NCBI RefSeq assembly: GCF_047971185.1
Contig: NZ_JBKDZH010000033.1
Coordinates: 124,001-188,000, forward strand
DNA length: 64,000 bases
Direction of reading: 5' to 3'
From: Kluyvera sp047971185
GTDB lineage: Bacteria > Pseudomonadota > Gammaproteobacteria > Enterobacterales > Enterobacteriaceae
In this document: positions 1 to 8,786 of the stretch, piece after piece
Layout: each line of letters opens with the position of its first letter
Position numbering within the stretch: position 1 is the stretch's first letter
Notes under the pieces: model-generated
Database searches by the model: none
What the model saw: only the letters and a program-made list of their open reading frames with translations
Told to the model about the DNA's origin: nothing
Made by a program: the position numbers and the translations under genes

Positions 1-1
1 G

Positions 2-514
2 TATCTCAACGTCAGCAACCGCCGCAACGATGCGCTGACCGATCGCATTAATCGCGTTTACGTGCAGGATAGCTATATCGAAGGCGACGTTGACTATGTC
101 TTCGGCCGCGCCAACGCGGTGTTTGACGGCGTCCATTTCCATACCGTCTCCAGCCGCAAATCGCCGGAAGCCTACGTGCTAGCCCCCAATACGCTGCCGG
201 ACAACCCTTATGGGTTCCTGGTGATCAACAGCCGGTTTACCACCGACGATGGCTATAAAGGCACCTTTAAAGCCAAACTGGGTCGGGCGTGGGATCAGGG
301 TGCTGGCAAAACCGGTTATCTACCGGGCAAGACCGCCAACGGCCAGGTGCTGATTGTGAACAGCACCGTCGACAGCGGCTACGATAGCCTGTCGCCGTGG
401 GGCGCGGCGGCCACCACCACCCGGCCATTTAAGGGCAACGCGAGCGCGTCGCGGCAGTTGAATGATGTGAATACCAACCGCCTGTGGGAGTGGCAAACGC
501 GCTGGGAGCGGTGA
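2..514 (+). CDS. Pectin methylesterase, C-terminal part (PemB/YbhC-like)
   Basis: The reading frame is open from the window edge, so the start lies outside. Pectin methylesterases remove methyl esters from polygalacturonate. The family signature is visible at the start of the fragment: QDSY, then GDVDYVFGRA, which should hold the acid/base Asp and the nucleophile Asp of a right-handed beta-helix esterase. LGRAWD further on is the usual substrate-binding Arg/Trp region. The fragment ends NRLWEWQTRWER, like the C-terminus of enterobacterial PemB/YbhC outer-membrane lipoproteins. Whether this copy is secreted or a lipoprotein cannot be told without its N-terminus. YbhC of E. coli is reported to act on other substrates, so true pectinesterase activity is inferred. 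Confidence 0.88.
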   Translation, partial: YLNVSNRRNDALTDRINRVYVQDSYIEGDVDYVFGRANAVFDGVHFHTVSSRKSPEAYVLAPNTLPDNPYGFLVINSRFTTDDGYKGTFKAKLGRAWDQGAGKTGYLPGKTANGQVLIVNSTVDSGYDSLSPWGAAATTTRPFKGNASASRQLNDVNTNRLWEWQTRWER

Positions 515-522
515 TAAGCAGC

Positions 523-548
523 GTAAGCCGGAAGGTTCTCCGGCTTAC
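523..548. terminator. Hairpin between convergent genes
   Basis: A perfect 10-bp inverted repeat (GTAAGCCGGA / TCCGGCTTAC) with a 6-base loop sits between the convergent pectinesterase and aldehyde dehydrogenase genes. There is no U-tract on either side, so an intrinsic terminator role is only likely from position. Confidence 0.4.
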
Positions 549-555
549 CGGCGGG

Positions 556-1989
556 CTAAAACGGCAGTTCTCTCGGCTGCGTCTGCATCGTTATCCAGCG
601 TAGCTCGGTGAACTCATGAATACCCGCGCGTCCGCCGAAGCGGCCATATCCCGAATCTTTGGTGCCGCCGAAGGGCATCTGTGCTTCGTCGTGCACCGTG
701 GGGCCGTTGATGTGGCAGATCCCGGTTTGCAGATTTTGCGCCACGTTCCACGCGCGGGCGGTATCCCGGCTGTACACCGCCGACGACAGACCGTAGGCGC
801 TGTCATTGGCGATGCGCACCGCGTCCTGCTCGTCGCGGGCGCGAATGACCGCTTTGACCGGCCCAAATGACTCTTCATTCCAGATACGCATCGCGGGCGT
901 CACGCCGTCGAGCAGCGTCGCTGTCATCCGCGTGGAGTCGGCCTTGCCGCCGGTCAGCAGCGCCGCGCCTTTCGCCAGCGCATCGTCAATCAGCGCATTG
1001 CAGCGCTCGACGGTTTTCATCTCTACCACCGAGCCGAGGAGTCCGTCAGGCAGGGCTTTCACGCGCTTCACCAGTGCGGCAATAAACGGTTCGGCAATGG
1101 TCTCCTGCACGATAATGCGTTCAGTCGACATACAGATCTGCCCGGCGTTGGCGAACGCGCCAAAAGTGGCTCCTGCGGCTGCCTGGGGAATATCGGCGTC
1201 GTCCAGCACCAGCAGCGGCGCTTTCCCGCCCAACTCCAGCACCACCGGCTTCAGGTATTTCGCGCAGGTCTGGGCGATAATGCGTCCCACCGGCGTGGAA
1301 CCGGTAAAGTTGATGCGTCTGACGCCCGGATGGGCGATCAGCGTTTCAACAAACGCTGGCGCATCCTGCGGCGCGCAGGTCAGATAGTTGACGACGCCCG
1401 CCGGGAACCCGGCCGCGGCCAGTGACTCAATAATCAGCCCCTGAGTGGCTGGCGACAGTTCGGATCCTTTCAGGATCACCGTATTGCCGCAGGCGAGCGG
1501 GGTGGCAATGGCGCGAACCGCCAGAATGATCGGCGCGTTCCACGGCGCCATCCCCAGCACCACGCCTGCGCCCTGACGCGTCGCCATCGCCAGATTGCCC
1601 GGAATATTGGAAGGAATCACCTGGCCTTCAATCTGGGTGGTTAACGCCGCTGCTTCACGCAGAATCTCTGCGCCAAGGTGCACGTTAAACCCCGCCCAGT
1701 GCGGCGTGGCGCCGGTTTCGGCATTCATGGCGGCGATAAACGGCTCGCTGCGCTGTTCAAGCTGTTCGGCGGCTGCAAGCAGCAGACGGCGTCGCTCACC
1801 GGGTGGCGTATCGCGCCAGCCGGGAAACGCCGCGGCGGCGGCATCGGCGGCGTGCGTGGCGTCGGCGAGGGTGGCTGCGGGCGCCGTGCTGGCGGCAGTC
1901 TGATGCTGTGGATGGTGGCGCGTAAAGGTCGCATTTCCTTGCGCGGCGCACGCTTCGCCGTTAATAAACAGGGGACAGGTGATCGTCAT
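556..1989 (-). CDS. NAD(P)-dependent aldehyde dehydrogenase, salicylaldehyde/vanillin dehydrogenase-like
   Basis: A full-length 477-residue aldehyde dehydrogenase, expected to oxidise an aldehyde to the acid with NAD(P). Catalytic residues are present: Asn151 in MAPWNAP, Glu252 in LELGGKAP and Cys286 in NAGQICMS. The Rossmann glycine motif FTGSTPVG is at 228-235. The MAPWNAP segment and the lack of an N-terminal extension resemble aromatic aldehyde dehydrogenases such as salicylaldehyde and vanillin dehydrogenase more than the betaine-aldehyde type. The ATG has an AGAGG ribosome site upstream. It is transcribed alone, about 130 bp downstream of srfC on the same strand. The aromatic substrate is an inference; family membership is certain. 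Confidence 0.85.
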   Translation of the reverse strand: MTITCPLFINGEACAAQGNATFTRHHPQHQTAASTAPAATLADATHAADAAAAAFPGWRDTPPGERRRLLLAAAEQLEQRSEPFIAAMNAETGATPHWAGFNVHLGAEILREAAALTTQIEGQVIPSNIPGNLAMATRQGAGVVLGMAPWNAPIILAVRAIATPLACGNTVILKGSELSPATQGLIIESLAAAGFPAGVVNYLTCAPQDAPAFVETLIAHPGVRRINFTGSTPVGRIIAQTCAKYLKPVVLELGGKAPLLVLDDADIPQAAAGATFGAFANAGQICMSTERIIVQETIAEPFIAALVKRVKALPDGLLGSVVEMKTVERCNALIDDALAKGAALLTGGKADSTRMTATLLDGVTPAMRIWNEESFGPVKAVIRARDEQDAVRIANDSAYGLSSAVYSRDTARAWNVAQNLQTGICHINGPTVHDEAQMPFGGTKDSGYGRFGGRAGIHEFTELRWITMQTQPRELPF

Positions 1990-2120
1990 GGAAACCTCTT
2001 ACCGACTCGGGTAACGCTCTGAGTGTAGAGAGGCGCAAGTGCGCTGGATATGCATGATGCAGATTTCGCACGCTTTTTTTCAGCTTTTGAAAGCGGTTCA
2101 CATCCTTGTGCCGCCGAGGG

Positions 2121-4244
2121 TTACGCCAGCCGCGCGCGCAGCTCGCGCTGTGTGCTTTCGCTAAGCTGGAGAAGATTGACCGTCTCGCCCGGTTCGGTGC
2201 TGCGGGCATACAGCGCGACCAGCCAGTCGTACACATAGCGGGTCGCGGCGTGTACCGGCTGTTCACCCAGCTGGGTCAGGCGAGTGCCGGAAGCTGCCGC
2301 GTCGAGGGCGAATATCGCGCAGCCTTTCGCAATGCGGCTGGCCGGACGCTGGCTGGCGGGCAGCTCAGCATAGCCCAGCCAGTGAATAAAGTTACCGACG
2401 ATCGCCCGCAGCTGCGCGGCACCGGCCTGATGCTCCGCGCAGGCGTGGCGTAGCTGCTGCGCCAGCCTTTGTCGCTGGCTGGCGGCGAGCAGTGCCAGCG
2501 TCAGCCGCTGCTGGGTGTCCGCCGTTAGTAGCGGGTGCGGCTGGCGGCTCCACTGGCGCAGATGTTTACACCACATGGCGTAAACCTGCGAACCCCGGTC
2601 CTGATACGACGGCGTCGTCGGGCTGACGGTTTCTGGCGCGGCGAACAGATCCACCGCCTCGTTGAACAGCCCGCTGGCTTTTTCTTCTCGCTGCTGCTGC
2701 ACCTGACACAAAGCATCGAACGCGGGCAGCGCGGGCAGCAGACTCTCCAGTAACTCACCGTGGCGTGAAGCATGAGTTTGCATTTCGCGAATCATCGCTT
2801 CAGCCTGCGTCGCGTCGGGCGTGGTGTCATCCAGCAGCGGCTGGCACAGATTAACCAGCTGCTGCTGATGGCCGTTTGCCATCGCGGTAAAGCGGCGCTG
2901 GCGTAGCGCGGGCTGGGTCGCCTGCGATAGCCATTCGATCAGCCGCTGCAGGCTGCTGTGGTCCAGCGCCTGTAACGTGCCCCAGCGCTGGCCCGGTTTG
3001 CCAACCAGCTGTTGGATAGCCTCATCAAAATGACGCTTGTGCACGAAGCGATCGTCCTCTGGCGTAATCGCCCATATCAGCCCCGGCAGCTTGTCCTCCT
3101 GGCTGGGTTGGGTTTCGTTAACCCAGCGCAGCAGCGCTTTGGCGGTGGCGGGAATGGCGGCACGCTGGGCGGTGGCGTTACAGGCCAGCAGGATGTCCGG
3201 CTGACGATGCTGGCGATAGTATTCCAGCAGCCAGCGGCATTTGCTGGCCCACAGCGGGGCGTCATCGGTTAACGGCGGCACGGGAATATCAACGATGTCC
3301 ACGTTGTCGAGCACGCCTTGCTCCACGTTCAGCACCAGTTCGACGGCCAGCAGCGCCAGCGTCGCTACCGGCACGCTGACCGCGTTCTGATAGCCGTCGG
3401 CGGTGAGCGGGTGAACCAGCACCGCGTCATCGCTCTCGCCACCCGGCGTCAGGAAGGCATCCATCGGCAGGGTAAAGGCATCTACCAGCAGGCTGAGCGG
3501 TGCCATGACTTCCCGGCGGTTACCCAACTGATGCAGAGTATGCGCCAGCGTCAGCCAGCGCTGGGTTAATTCCTGCTGTTCGCCCCACAGCAACGACCAC
3601 GCGCGAGCGCGAGCGGTCAGATCCAGTGACGGCAGCAGGTGGGCAAACTGGTACCATAACTCATCATCGATCGTCTGGTAGGCCGTGGGCAGGGTATCGC
3701 GCCAGAAACGGGCGATAGCGGCCACTTCTGCTGCCGTGATTCCCGGCACCGGCTGCGGTTGTCGCAGGCTCTGCCAGCCGCGCAGACGAGAGGCTATCAG
3801 GCGGCTATCCGGTGGGCGAATAGTGCTTTTCTGCCCGGCATGGGCGATAAACAGCTGGACCAGCTCGGCTTCGTCGATCAGCGCCAGCCGCAGCGGGAAG
3901 GCATCATCCGGCGTCGGCTGTTCGCGGCTGAAACGCACCGCCATCTGGGTGAGGGCGTGGCCGGGGTTGATATGGCTGAAGTAGTCCAGCGTTTTGCTGC
4001 CGGTCTGCACCGTCAGACGACCGTCGCCGTTGCCGCACAGGGTGCGCAGCAGGTGAGCTTTAGAGGCCTGAGAGTGGCCGAACAGCGCAATACTGGCGCG
4101 CTGGGCGCAGGTATCCTGCTGCGCATGTTGCTGGGCTTCCAGCGCCAGCAGGCGTATCAGCAGCGCATCGGCATCGTCATCCAGCGCGGGATGGGTTTGT
4201 CGGGCGGCAGCGAGCCAGTCGATTACTGCGGCTAAAGTGGTCAT
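2121..4244 (-). CDS. srfC: SrfC-like protein, third gene of the srfABC operon
   Basis: A 707-residue protein of the SrfC family, named in Salmonella as an SsrB-regulated factor and often annotated as a putative virulence effector; its biochemical role is not established. Residues 52-69 read IALFGHSQASKAHL, like a Walker A loop whose second Gly and final Ser/Thr are replaced (S61-K62-A63). This suggests a GTPase-like fold with altered or lost nucleotide binding. The rest is a long, Gln/Arg/Leu-rich, mostly helical segment. The start overlaps the srfB stop by 4 bp (ATGA), so translation is probably coupled. The family is also found in non-pathogens, so a virulence role should not be assumed. 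Confidence 0.85.
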   Translation of the reverse strand: MTTLAAVIDWLAAARQTHPALDDDADALLIRLLALEAQQHAQQDTCAQRASIALFGHSQASKAHLLRTLCGNGDGRLTVQTGSKTLDYFSHINPGHALTQMAVRFSREQPTPDDAFPLRLALIDEAELVQLFIAHAGQKSTIRPPDSRLIASRLRGWQSLRQPQPVPGITAAEVAAIARFWRDTLPTAYQTIDDELWYQFAHLLPSLDLTARARAWSLLWGEQQELTQRWLTLAHTLHQLGNRREVMAPLSLLVDAFTLPMDAFLTPGGESDDAVLVHPLTADGYQNAVSVPVATLALLAVELVLNVEQGVLDNVDIVDIPVPPLTDDAPLWASKCRWLLEYYRQHRQPDILLACNATAQRAAIPATAKALLRWVNETQPSQEDKLPGLIWAITPEDDRFVHKRHFDEAIQQLVGKPGQRWGTLQALDHSSLQRLIEWLSQATQPALRQRRFTAMANGHQQQLVNLCQPLLDDTTPDATQAEAMIREMQTHASRHGELLESLLPALPAFDALCQVQQQREEKASGLFNEAVDLFAAPETVSPTTPSYQDRGSQVYAMWCKHLRQWSRQPHPLLTADTQQRLTLALLAASQRQRLAQQLRHACAEHQAGAAQLRAIVGNFIHWLGYAELPASQRPASRIAKGCAIFALDAAASGTRLTQLGEQPVHAATRYVYDWLVALYARSTEPGETVNLLQLSESTQRELRARLA

Positions 4245-7222
4245 TTCAGAAATACGCTCCCGCTGTCGATCCAGTAGTGGCTGCCGCTGTGGCGGCGGTC
4301 GGCCAGGGTATTGAGCTTCAGGGTCAGGGCATCCGGCGAGACCGGCGTGCCGTCCTGTAGCCAGGCGTCGCTGAGCATAAAGGACTGCGGCGCTTCGTGG
4401 CGGCTGCCGCCTTCGAGCTTCAGGCGAACCTGCAGTACGCCGTCGCCGGCAATGGCTTTCGCCAGCTCCGGCGAGTTGATGCTCAGCGTATACAGCGGCG
4501 TGGCGGGCCAGCGGGTATTCGCCAGCTGGCGGAAACCGAGGGTGACGTTACCGCGCAGCGGGAAGTGCAGGCGGGCGTCCAGCTTCGCGCCGGGCTTGTC
4601 GAGATCGAGGTCGTGATACCAGATATTCTCGTCACGCAGGGTGTTGACGGTTTTATCCAGCACGCCCAGATAGCGCACGGTGGAGTAGGCACCGATATCG
4701 GCGGCCTTAAAGTTAAAGTGCGGCAGACGCAGGTCCAGCGCCAGGCTGCACAGCATCGCCCCGACGGCGGCGGTGGATTTGGGGTTGCCGATGCGCCCCT
4801 GCTGGCTGAACGGATACCATTCATGCACGTGATATTTATCGAGCCAGACCATACGGTTCACCGGCACCGGCTGAAGGTGGCGGATCAGCGCCTGAACGCC
4901 CGGCAGGCAGCCGGGACGCCCGGTAATCAGCAGCACGTCGCAGGCATAGTGCGAGATCGCTTCACACAGCGCGTGCAGCGGCCCGGCGAGGGTAAATTCT
5001 CCGGCCAGCATCGCTTCCCGTAAGCGGCTGAAATTCACTTCCAGCGGTACGTCCAGTAGGTCGAACGGCGCGCTGCCGGCAGGCAACGCATGCTCCACGG
5101 CCTGGCCGACATAGTTCATCACGTTGCGGGTCGGCGCCTGGCTCAGCAGCTCACCGAAGGTAGCGTGCAGCCCGGCCAGCGGATCCTGCACATCGCTTTG
5201 CTCCCAGGCCGCCAGAATGGCGTGCCCGATGGGCATAAACAGCTGAAGCGTGGTTTGCTGCCGCAATACCGCCAGCGTATCCAGCCTGCCGGAGTCGCCG
5301 AACAGCGTCGCCATCAGCGCCTGGGCGTCGGCAACGCCGGCTTTTTGCAGCTGGGTTTGCAGCGCGGGCAGGACGCAGCGCTGGATAATATCCAGCAGCA
5401 CGTCGTCACCGGCAATTTTAAATCCTTCACGGAACAGCAGCTGCGGGGTGATTTTGACGTTGCCGCCCATGCCATCGTCAAGCTGATACTGGGCGATAGC
5501 CATGTCGGTGGTGCCGCCGCCGAGATCCAGCGAGGCGACACGCAGCGCGCGGCCCGCCGTCATGCCCGGCTCCGGCGGGCGATCCGGTCGCGCCATCGCC
5601 GCGAACAGCGCCTCGGTTTGCCCGGAGAAATGGGAGATCGCTTCGTTGTACAGCCACACCAGCTGGCCGCAGCTGGCTTCGTCCCACTCCATATGAATTT
5701 TGGGGATGGGAACGATGCATTTTTCCTGCACCCGGACGCTGGCAAAATCGTCATCCTGCGGATGCCAGCCCATGGCTTTCCACACCAGCGCGATGGCTTC
5801 GAACATCCGGCGGCGGAAGATTTCGCGTTCCTGCTTCGGCATGGCTGACGGCAGGGTGAGTATCAGCGTCCGCAGCTGGCGCGGCGACGCGGGGAAGCCG
5901 AGGCGCAGGCGCGTGGCGACGCTGTTAATCTGCCCGATCGCCTGTGACAGCAGCTCGCACAGCATATGGGTCATCAGGGTGCTGCGGCTGTACTGCGGCG
6001 AGAAAACCGGCATCCGCTCATCCGGCGGAAGGGTAAACAGCGGCTGGCCTTCGTCGTTCATCAGGTTCATCAGCGGGAAGGCGGTCGCCAGCGGTTCGCG
6101 CTGGGTTTTGCCATTCATCTGGCTAAAGCGCCAGTCCTGAACGGCTGGGGTTTCATCCCACAGATAGCGGCGTGGGCTGGAAATCCCGCTGTAGCCCTCG
6201 GTGCCGGAACGCTGCATTGCCAGCTTACGGGCTTCATCGCCAACGCGGACCAGCGATGGCCAGATAAAGGCATCTTCGCGGCCGCTTTCAACCGAGAAGT
6301 GCTGTTTCCCAAAGCGGGACTCCGAGAACTCGACGCGGCTGGTGAACAGCGGCTCGTTGAGGTACTGCGGTTCGCTGAGCGAACGCACCTGAAGCTCGGC
6401 GGTCTGGCGTAAGCCGTCGTTCGCGTCGCCGTGATCTTCAACGATCACGCCGCAGGTGTGGGTGTTGCCGACGTCGAGGATCAAATCCACCGGAATTGCC
6501 GGGGTGCTGAGGGTGGCGGTGACGATTTTAATTTCCGGCACCGTCAGCTGTTCACCCAGCAGCGCCAGGATGTTCAGCCAGTGGCCCTGGTACTCAAAGC
6601 TGCGCAGCGCCTGCGCGACATCGCGTTCGCTGCGCGCTTCATGGGCGGCGACGCTCTGCTGGAACACTTCGCGCAGCCAGCCGTCAATCCACGTCTGGTC
6701 GAGGAAATCGCCGATCTCATCGTCGCGCCACGCTAGCGCAAAGCGGGTGCCGTTGAGCAGATCGCCCGCAACCGGTGATAGGAGGTTGGTATCATCGCCG
6801 CCAATCTGGCTATCGAACGCCAGGGTGATGCGGTGAGTATTGCCCGCGCTGTCCGGTTCGGCCAGGCGACGGATCTGCACTCGCGCCCAGTTATCTGGCC
6901 CTTCAACGAAGGTGCGCGGCGGGTTAAAGCGCAGGAACGGCAGCGGTAGCCAGATGCCGTCTAACAGGGTGAGGGAGTGCTGTAAGGCCAGCGTCGATTC
7001 CGGCTTCACCACTTCAGGCGCGTGGCCGGTCTCGCCGGGCAGGGTGTAGCGCTGATTGACGACGTCATAATCCAGCCGCAGCAGCGGGCCGTTGGCGGTT
7101 TTACGCACGAAGCGGCCGTTTTGCAGCGACTCCTGCGGGCTGAGGCCAAAATCGAGGAACTGGACGCCGCTGTTGGCAATCAGCGTCACGCTCTGTTTGT
7201 AATCGCAAAGAGTAACCAGCAT
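4241..7222 (-). CDS. srfB: SrfB-like protein with actin/Hsp70-type ATPase motifs
   Basis: A 993-residue protein matching the length and content of the Salmonella SrfB family. Two motifs point to the actin/Hsp70/sugar-kinase fold: DVGNTHT at 250-256 and DLGGGTTD at 566-573, both phosphate-binding type loops. A later segment, LLITGRPGCLPGVQAL, resembles the adenosine motif. The first 240 residues look beta-rich and lack such motifs. The gene begins 2 bp after the srfA stop and its end overlaps srfC, so the three are one transcription unit. A chaperone-like or filament-forming ATPase partner for SrfA and SrfC is a reasonable inference, but no function is proven. Confidence 0.88.
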   Translation of the reverse strand: MLVTLCDYKQSVTLIANSGVQFLDFGLSPQESLQNGRFVRKTANGPLLRLDYDVVNQRYTLPGETGHAPEVVKPESTLALQHSLTLLDGIWLPLPFLRFNPPRTFVEGPDNWARVQIRRLAEPDSAGNTHRITLAFDSQIGGDDTNLLSPVAGDLLNGTRFALAWRDDEIGDFLDQTWIDGWLREVFQQSVAAHEARSERDVAQALRSFEYQGHWLNILALLGEQLTVPEIKIVTATLSTPAIPVDLILDVGNTHTCGVIVEDHGDANDGLRQTAELQVRSLSEPQYLNEPLFTSRVEFSESRFGKQHFSVESGREDAFIWPSLVRVGDEARKLAMQRSGTEGYSGISSPRRYLWDETPAVQDWRFSQMNGKTQREPLATAFPLMNLMNDEGQPLFTLPPDERMPVFSPQYSRSTLMTHMLCELLSQAIGQINSVATRLRLGFPASPRQLRTLILTLPSAMPKQEREIFRRRMFEAIALVWKAMGWHPQDDDFASVRVQEKCIVPIPKIHMEWDEASCGQLVWLYNEAISHFSGQTEALFAAMARPDRPPEPGMTAGRALRVASLDLGGGTTDMAIAQYQLDDGMGGNVKITPQLLFREGFKIAGDDVLLDIIQRCVLPALQTQLQKAGVADAQALMATLFGDSGRLDTLAVLRQQTTLQLFMPIGHAILAAWEQSDVQDPLAGLHATFGELLSQAPTRNVMNYVGQAVEHALPAGSAPFDLLDVPLEVNFSRLREAMLAGEFTLAGPLHALCEAISHYACDVLLITGRPGCLPGVQALIRHLQPVPVNRMVWLDKYHVHEWYPFSQQGRIGNPKSTAAVGAMLCSLALDLRLPHFNFKAADIGAYSTVRYLGVLDKTVNTLRDENIWYHDLDLDKPGAKLDARLHFPLRGNVTLGFRQLANTRWPATPLYTLSINSPELAKAIAGDGVLQVRLKLEGGSRHEAPQSFMLSDAWLQDGTPVSPDALTLKLNTLADRRHSGSHYWIDSGSVFLK

Positions 7223-7224
7223 GA

Positions 7225-8550
7225 CTAGGCTCCCGTCTTCTTAAAGGTCAGCGGCACCACCGTTCTGGCGTCAAAGCGTGCGGTGCAGACGGCAACGTTG
7301 CTGTCGCCCGGTTTACAGCTGATTTCCGGCAGCGGATAACGCGCGCCGTCGCTGCACTGGGCATGACCGCGACTTTTGATCATCAGTTCGCCGTTTTGAT
7401 GCAGGCCGGAGAAGACCGTCGCTTTGCAGACGATATTGCCCTCGCGCACCAGCCGTACGGAGCCTTTATTGTTCTGGATCTGATAGCGCAGGATCGGCGC
7501 TTTGCCGGAGTGAGCGTCGCTGATATCCATGATTGCGCGCCAGCTGCCGTTGAGAAAACGCGTGGTCCCTGCACGCATCTGGCCCGCATCCATCACCAGC
7601 GCATCTTTTGGGATGGCGGCAATCACCACCGGTTTTTGTTCTTCTTTGACTACCGCTGGCTCCGCTTTGATGCTGGCCTGATGCAGCGGCAGAGCGGCAA
7701 TCAGGCTCGGCATTGCCGGAGCGGGCGACTGCGCTGGTACTTCGGTGGTCTGTACCTGCGGTTCGGACTCGGCCTGAGTTGAGGGAATCATCACTGGAAC
7801 GGCGACCGCCACGGCGGCGAGGGCGGCGACAATCGGCAGCCCCCACAGCCAGCGCGGGCGATGATTTTTGCTCGCCGCTGGCTGGGGTGCGGGTTCAGCA
7901 GGGGCAGGCGGTGTATCAGGTTCTTCTGCTGGCAGCGTCGCGGCGTTGAGCAGGGGTTCCTGCGCTGAGATGAGCGGCGCATCGGCCTCGCTAAAGGCGA
8001 TGGCGACCGGCTCGGGCTCTTCAACCTCCGGGAGAACGGTTATCGGTAGCGCCTCCGGCTGCGGTTGCTCAACGTAGCGCAGGCAGTCAAAAACGTCTTC
8101 CCGCGCGCTTTCATTGAGGCTTACGAAGCCCCAGAAGCTGATAACCGGTTTGCCGTTGACCAGAAACAGATGGTTTTCCCCGGGAAACTGCAGCGCTTTT
8201 TCCAGCAGCGCGCCAAACAGCTGCTGCGCGGTTTTCTCCGATTGCAGGCATTTTTTGCTGAGCGTGCGCGCGCTGTCCTGCAAACCTTCTAAGTAGTGCA
8301 GCGCACGCGTGCGCAGGCGTTCATCCGCCGCTTTCCAGCTGATGGCGGCGCCATCAATCGGCGAATACCAGTCTACCCGGTCACCTTCATCATTGAGCTG
8401 CGGTATCGCCAGGCAGTCGACCAGCGCGCTCTGCTTACGTAAGCGCAGGGTTTCGCGCACCTGAAGCGCAGAATGAAATACGGTTTGCCCGCCGCCGCCT
8501 ACGGCCTGAAAGTCATCAAGACTTCCGCTGCGTAAAAGAGTTTTTGCCAC
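7225..8550 (-). CDS. srfA: SrfA-like single-pass membrane protein, first gene of srfABC
   Basis: A 441-residue protein. Residues 1-165 form a predicted cytoplasmic domain. A Pro/Glu/Ala-rich linker (about 166-230) leads to one hydrophobic helix at about 234-256 (WLWGLPIVAALAAVAV), and a C-terminal periplasmic domain follows with paired cysteines. The start is GTG, preceded by an AGGA ribosome site on the minus strand (MAKTLLRSGS). It heads the leftward operon srfA-srfB-srfC and is divergent from amyA. The architecture suggests a membrane anchor that links cytoplasmic SrfB/SrfC to the envelope; this is inference. Assignment rests on gene order, sizes and the neighbouring SrfB. Confidence 0.82.
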   Translation of the reverse strand: MAKTLLRSGSLDDFQAVGGGGQTVFHSALQVRETLRLRKQSALVDCLAIPQLNDEGDRVDWYSPIDGAAISWKAADERLRTRALHYLEGLQDSARTLSKKCLQSEKTAQQLFGALLEKALQFPGENHLFLVNGKPVISFWGFVSLNESAREDVFDCLRYVEQPQPEALPITVLPEVEEPEPVAIAFSEADAPLISAQEPLLNAATLPAEEPDTPPAPAEPAPQPAASKNHRPRWLWGLPIVAALAAVAVAVPVMIPSTQAESEPQVQTTEVPAQSPAPAMPSLIAALPLHQASIKAEPAVVKEEQKPVVIAAIPKDALVMDAGQMRAGTTRFLNGSWRAIMDISDAHSGKAPILRYQIQNNKGSVRLVREGNIVCKATVFSGLHQNGELMIKSRGHAQCSDGARYPLPEISCKPGDSNVAVCTARFDARTVVPLTFKKTGA

Positions 8551-8786
8551 GTTCCTGTCCCATAGACTTCTTCACGGCATTACTTTACGCAAAGCAGAAT
8601 GCAACAAACGGTGAAAGAGAGGGGTAAATAGGGTAATTCTCGTGGCATTGAATGTTTTTACTTAAGCTAAATCTTATGCTCAAACCCTGAGTAAATCGCT
8701 TTTATCGCCAGCCAGCCCTTATCAGAATCTCGCGCTGCGTTTATTTCCCACTATAGTTTTTATGTCGCCTCACATGGAGAACGGGT

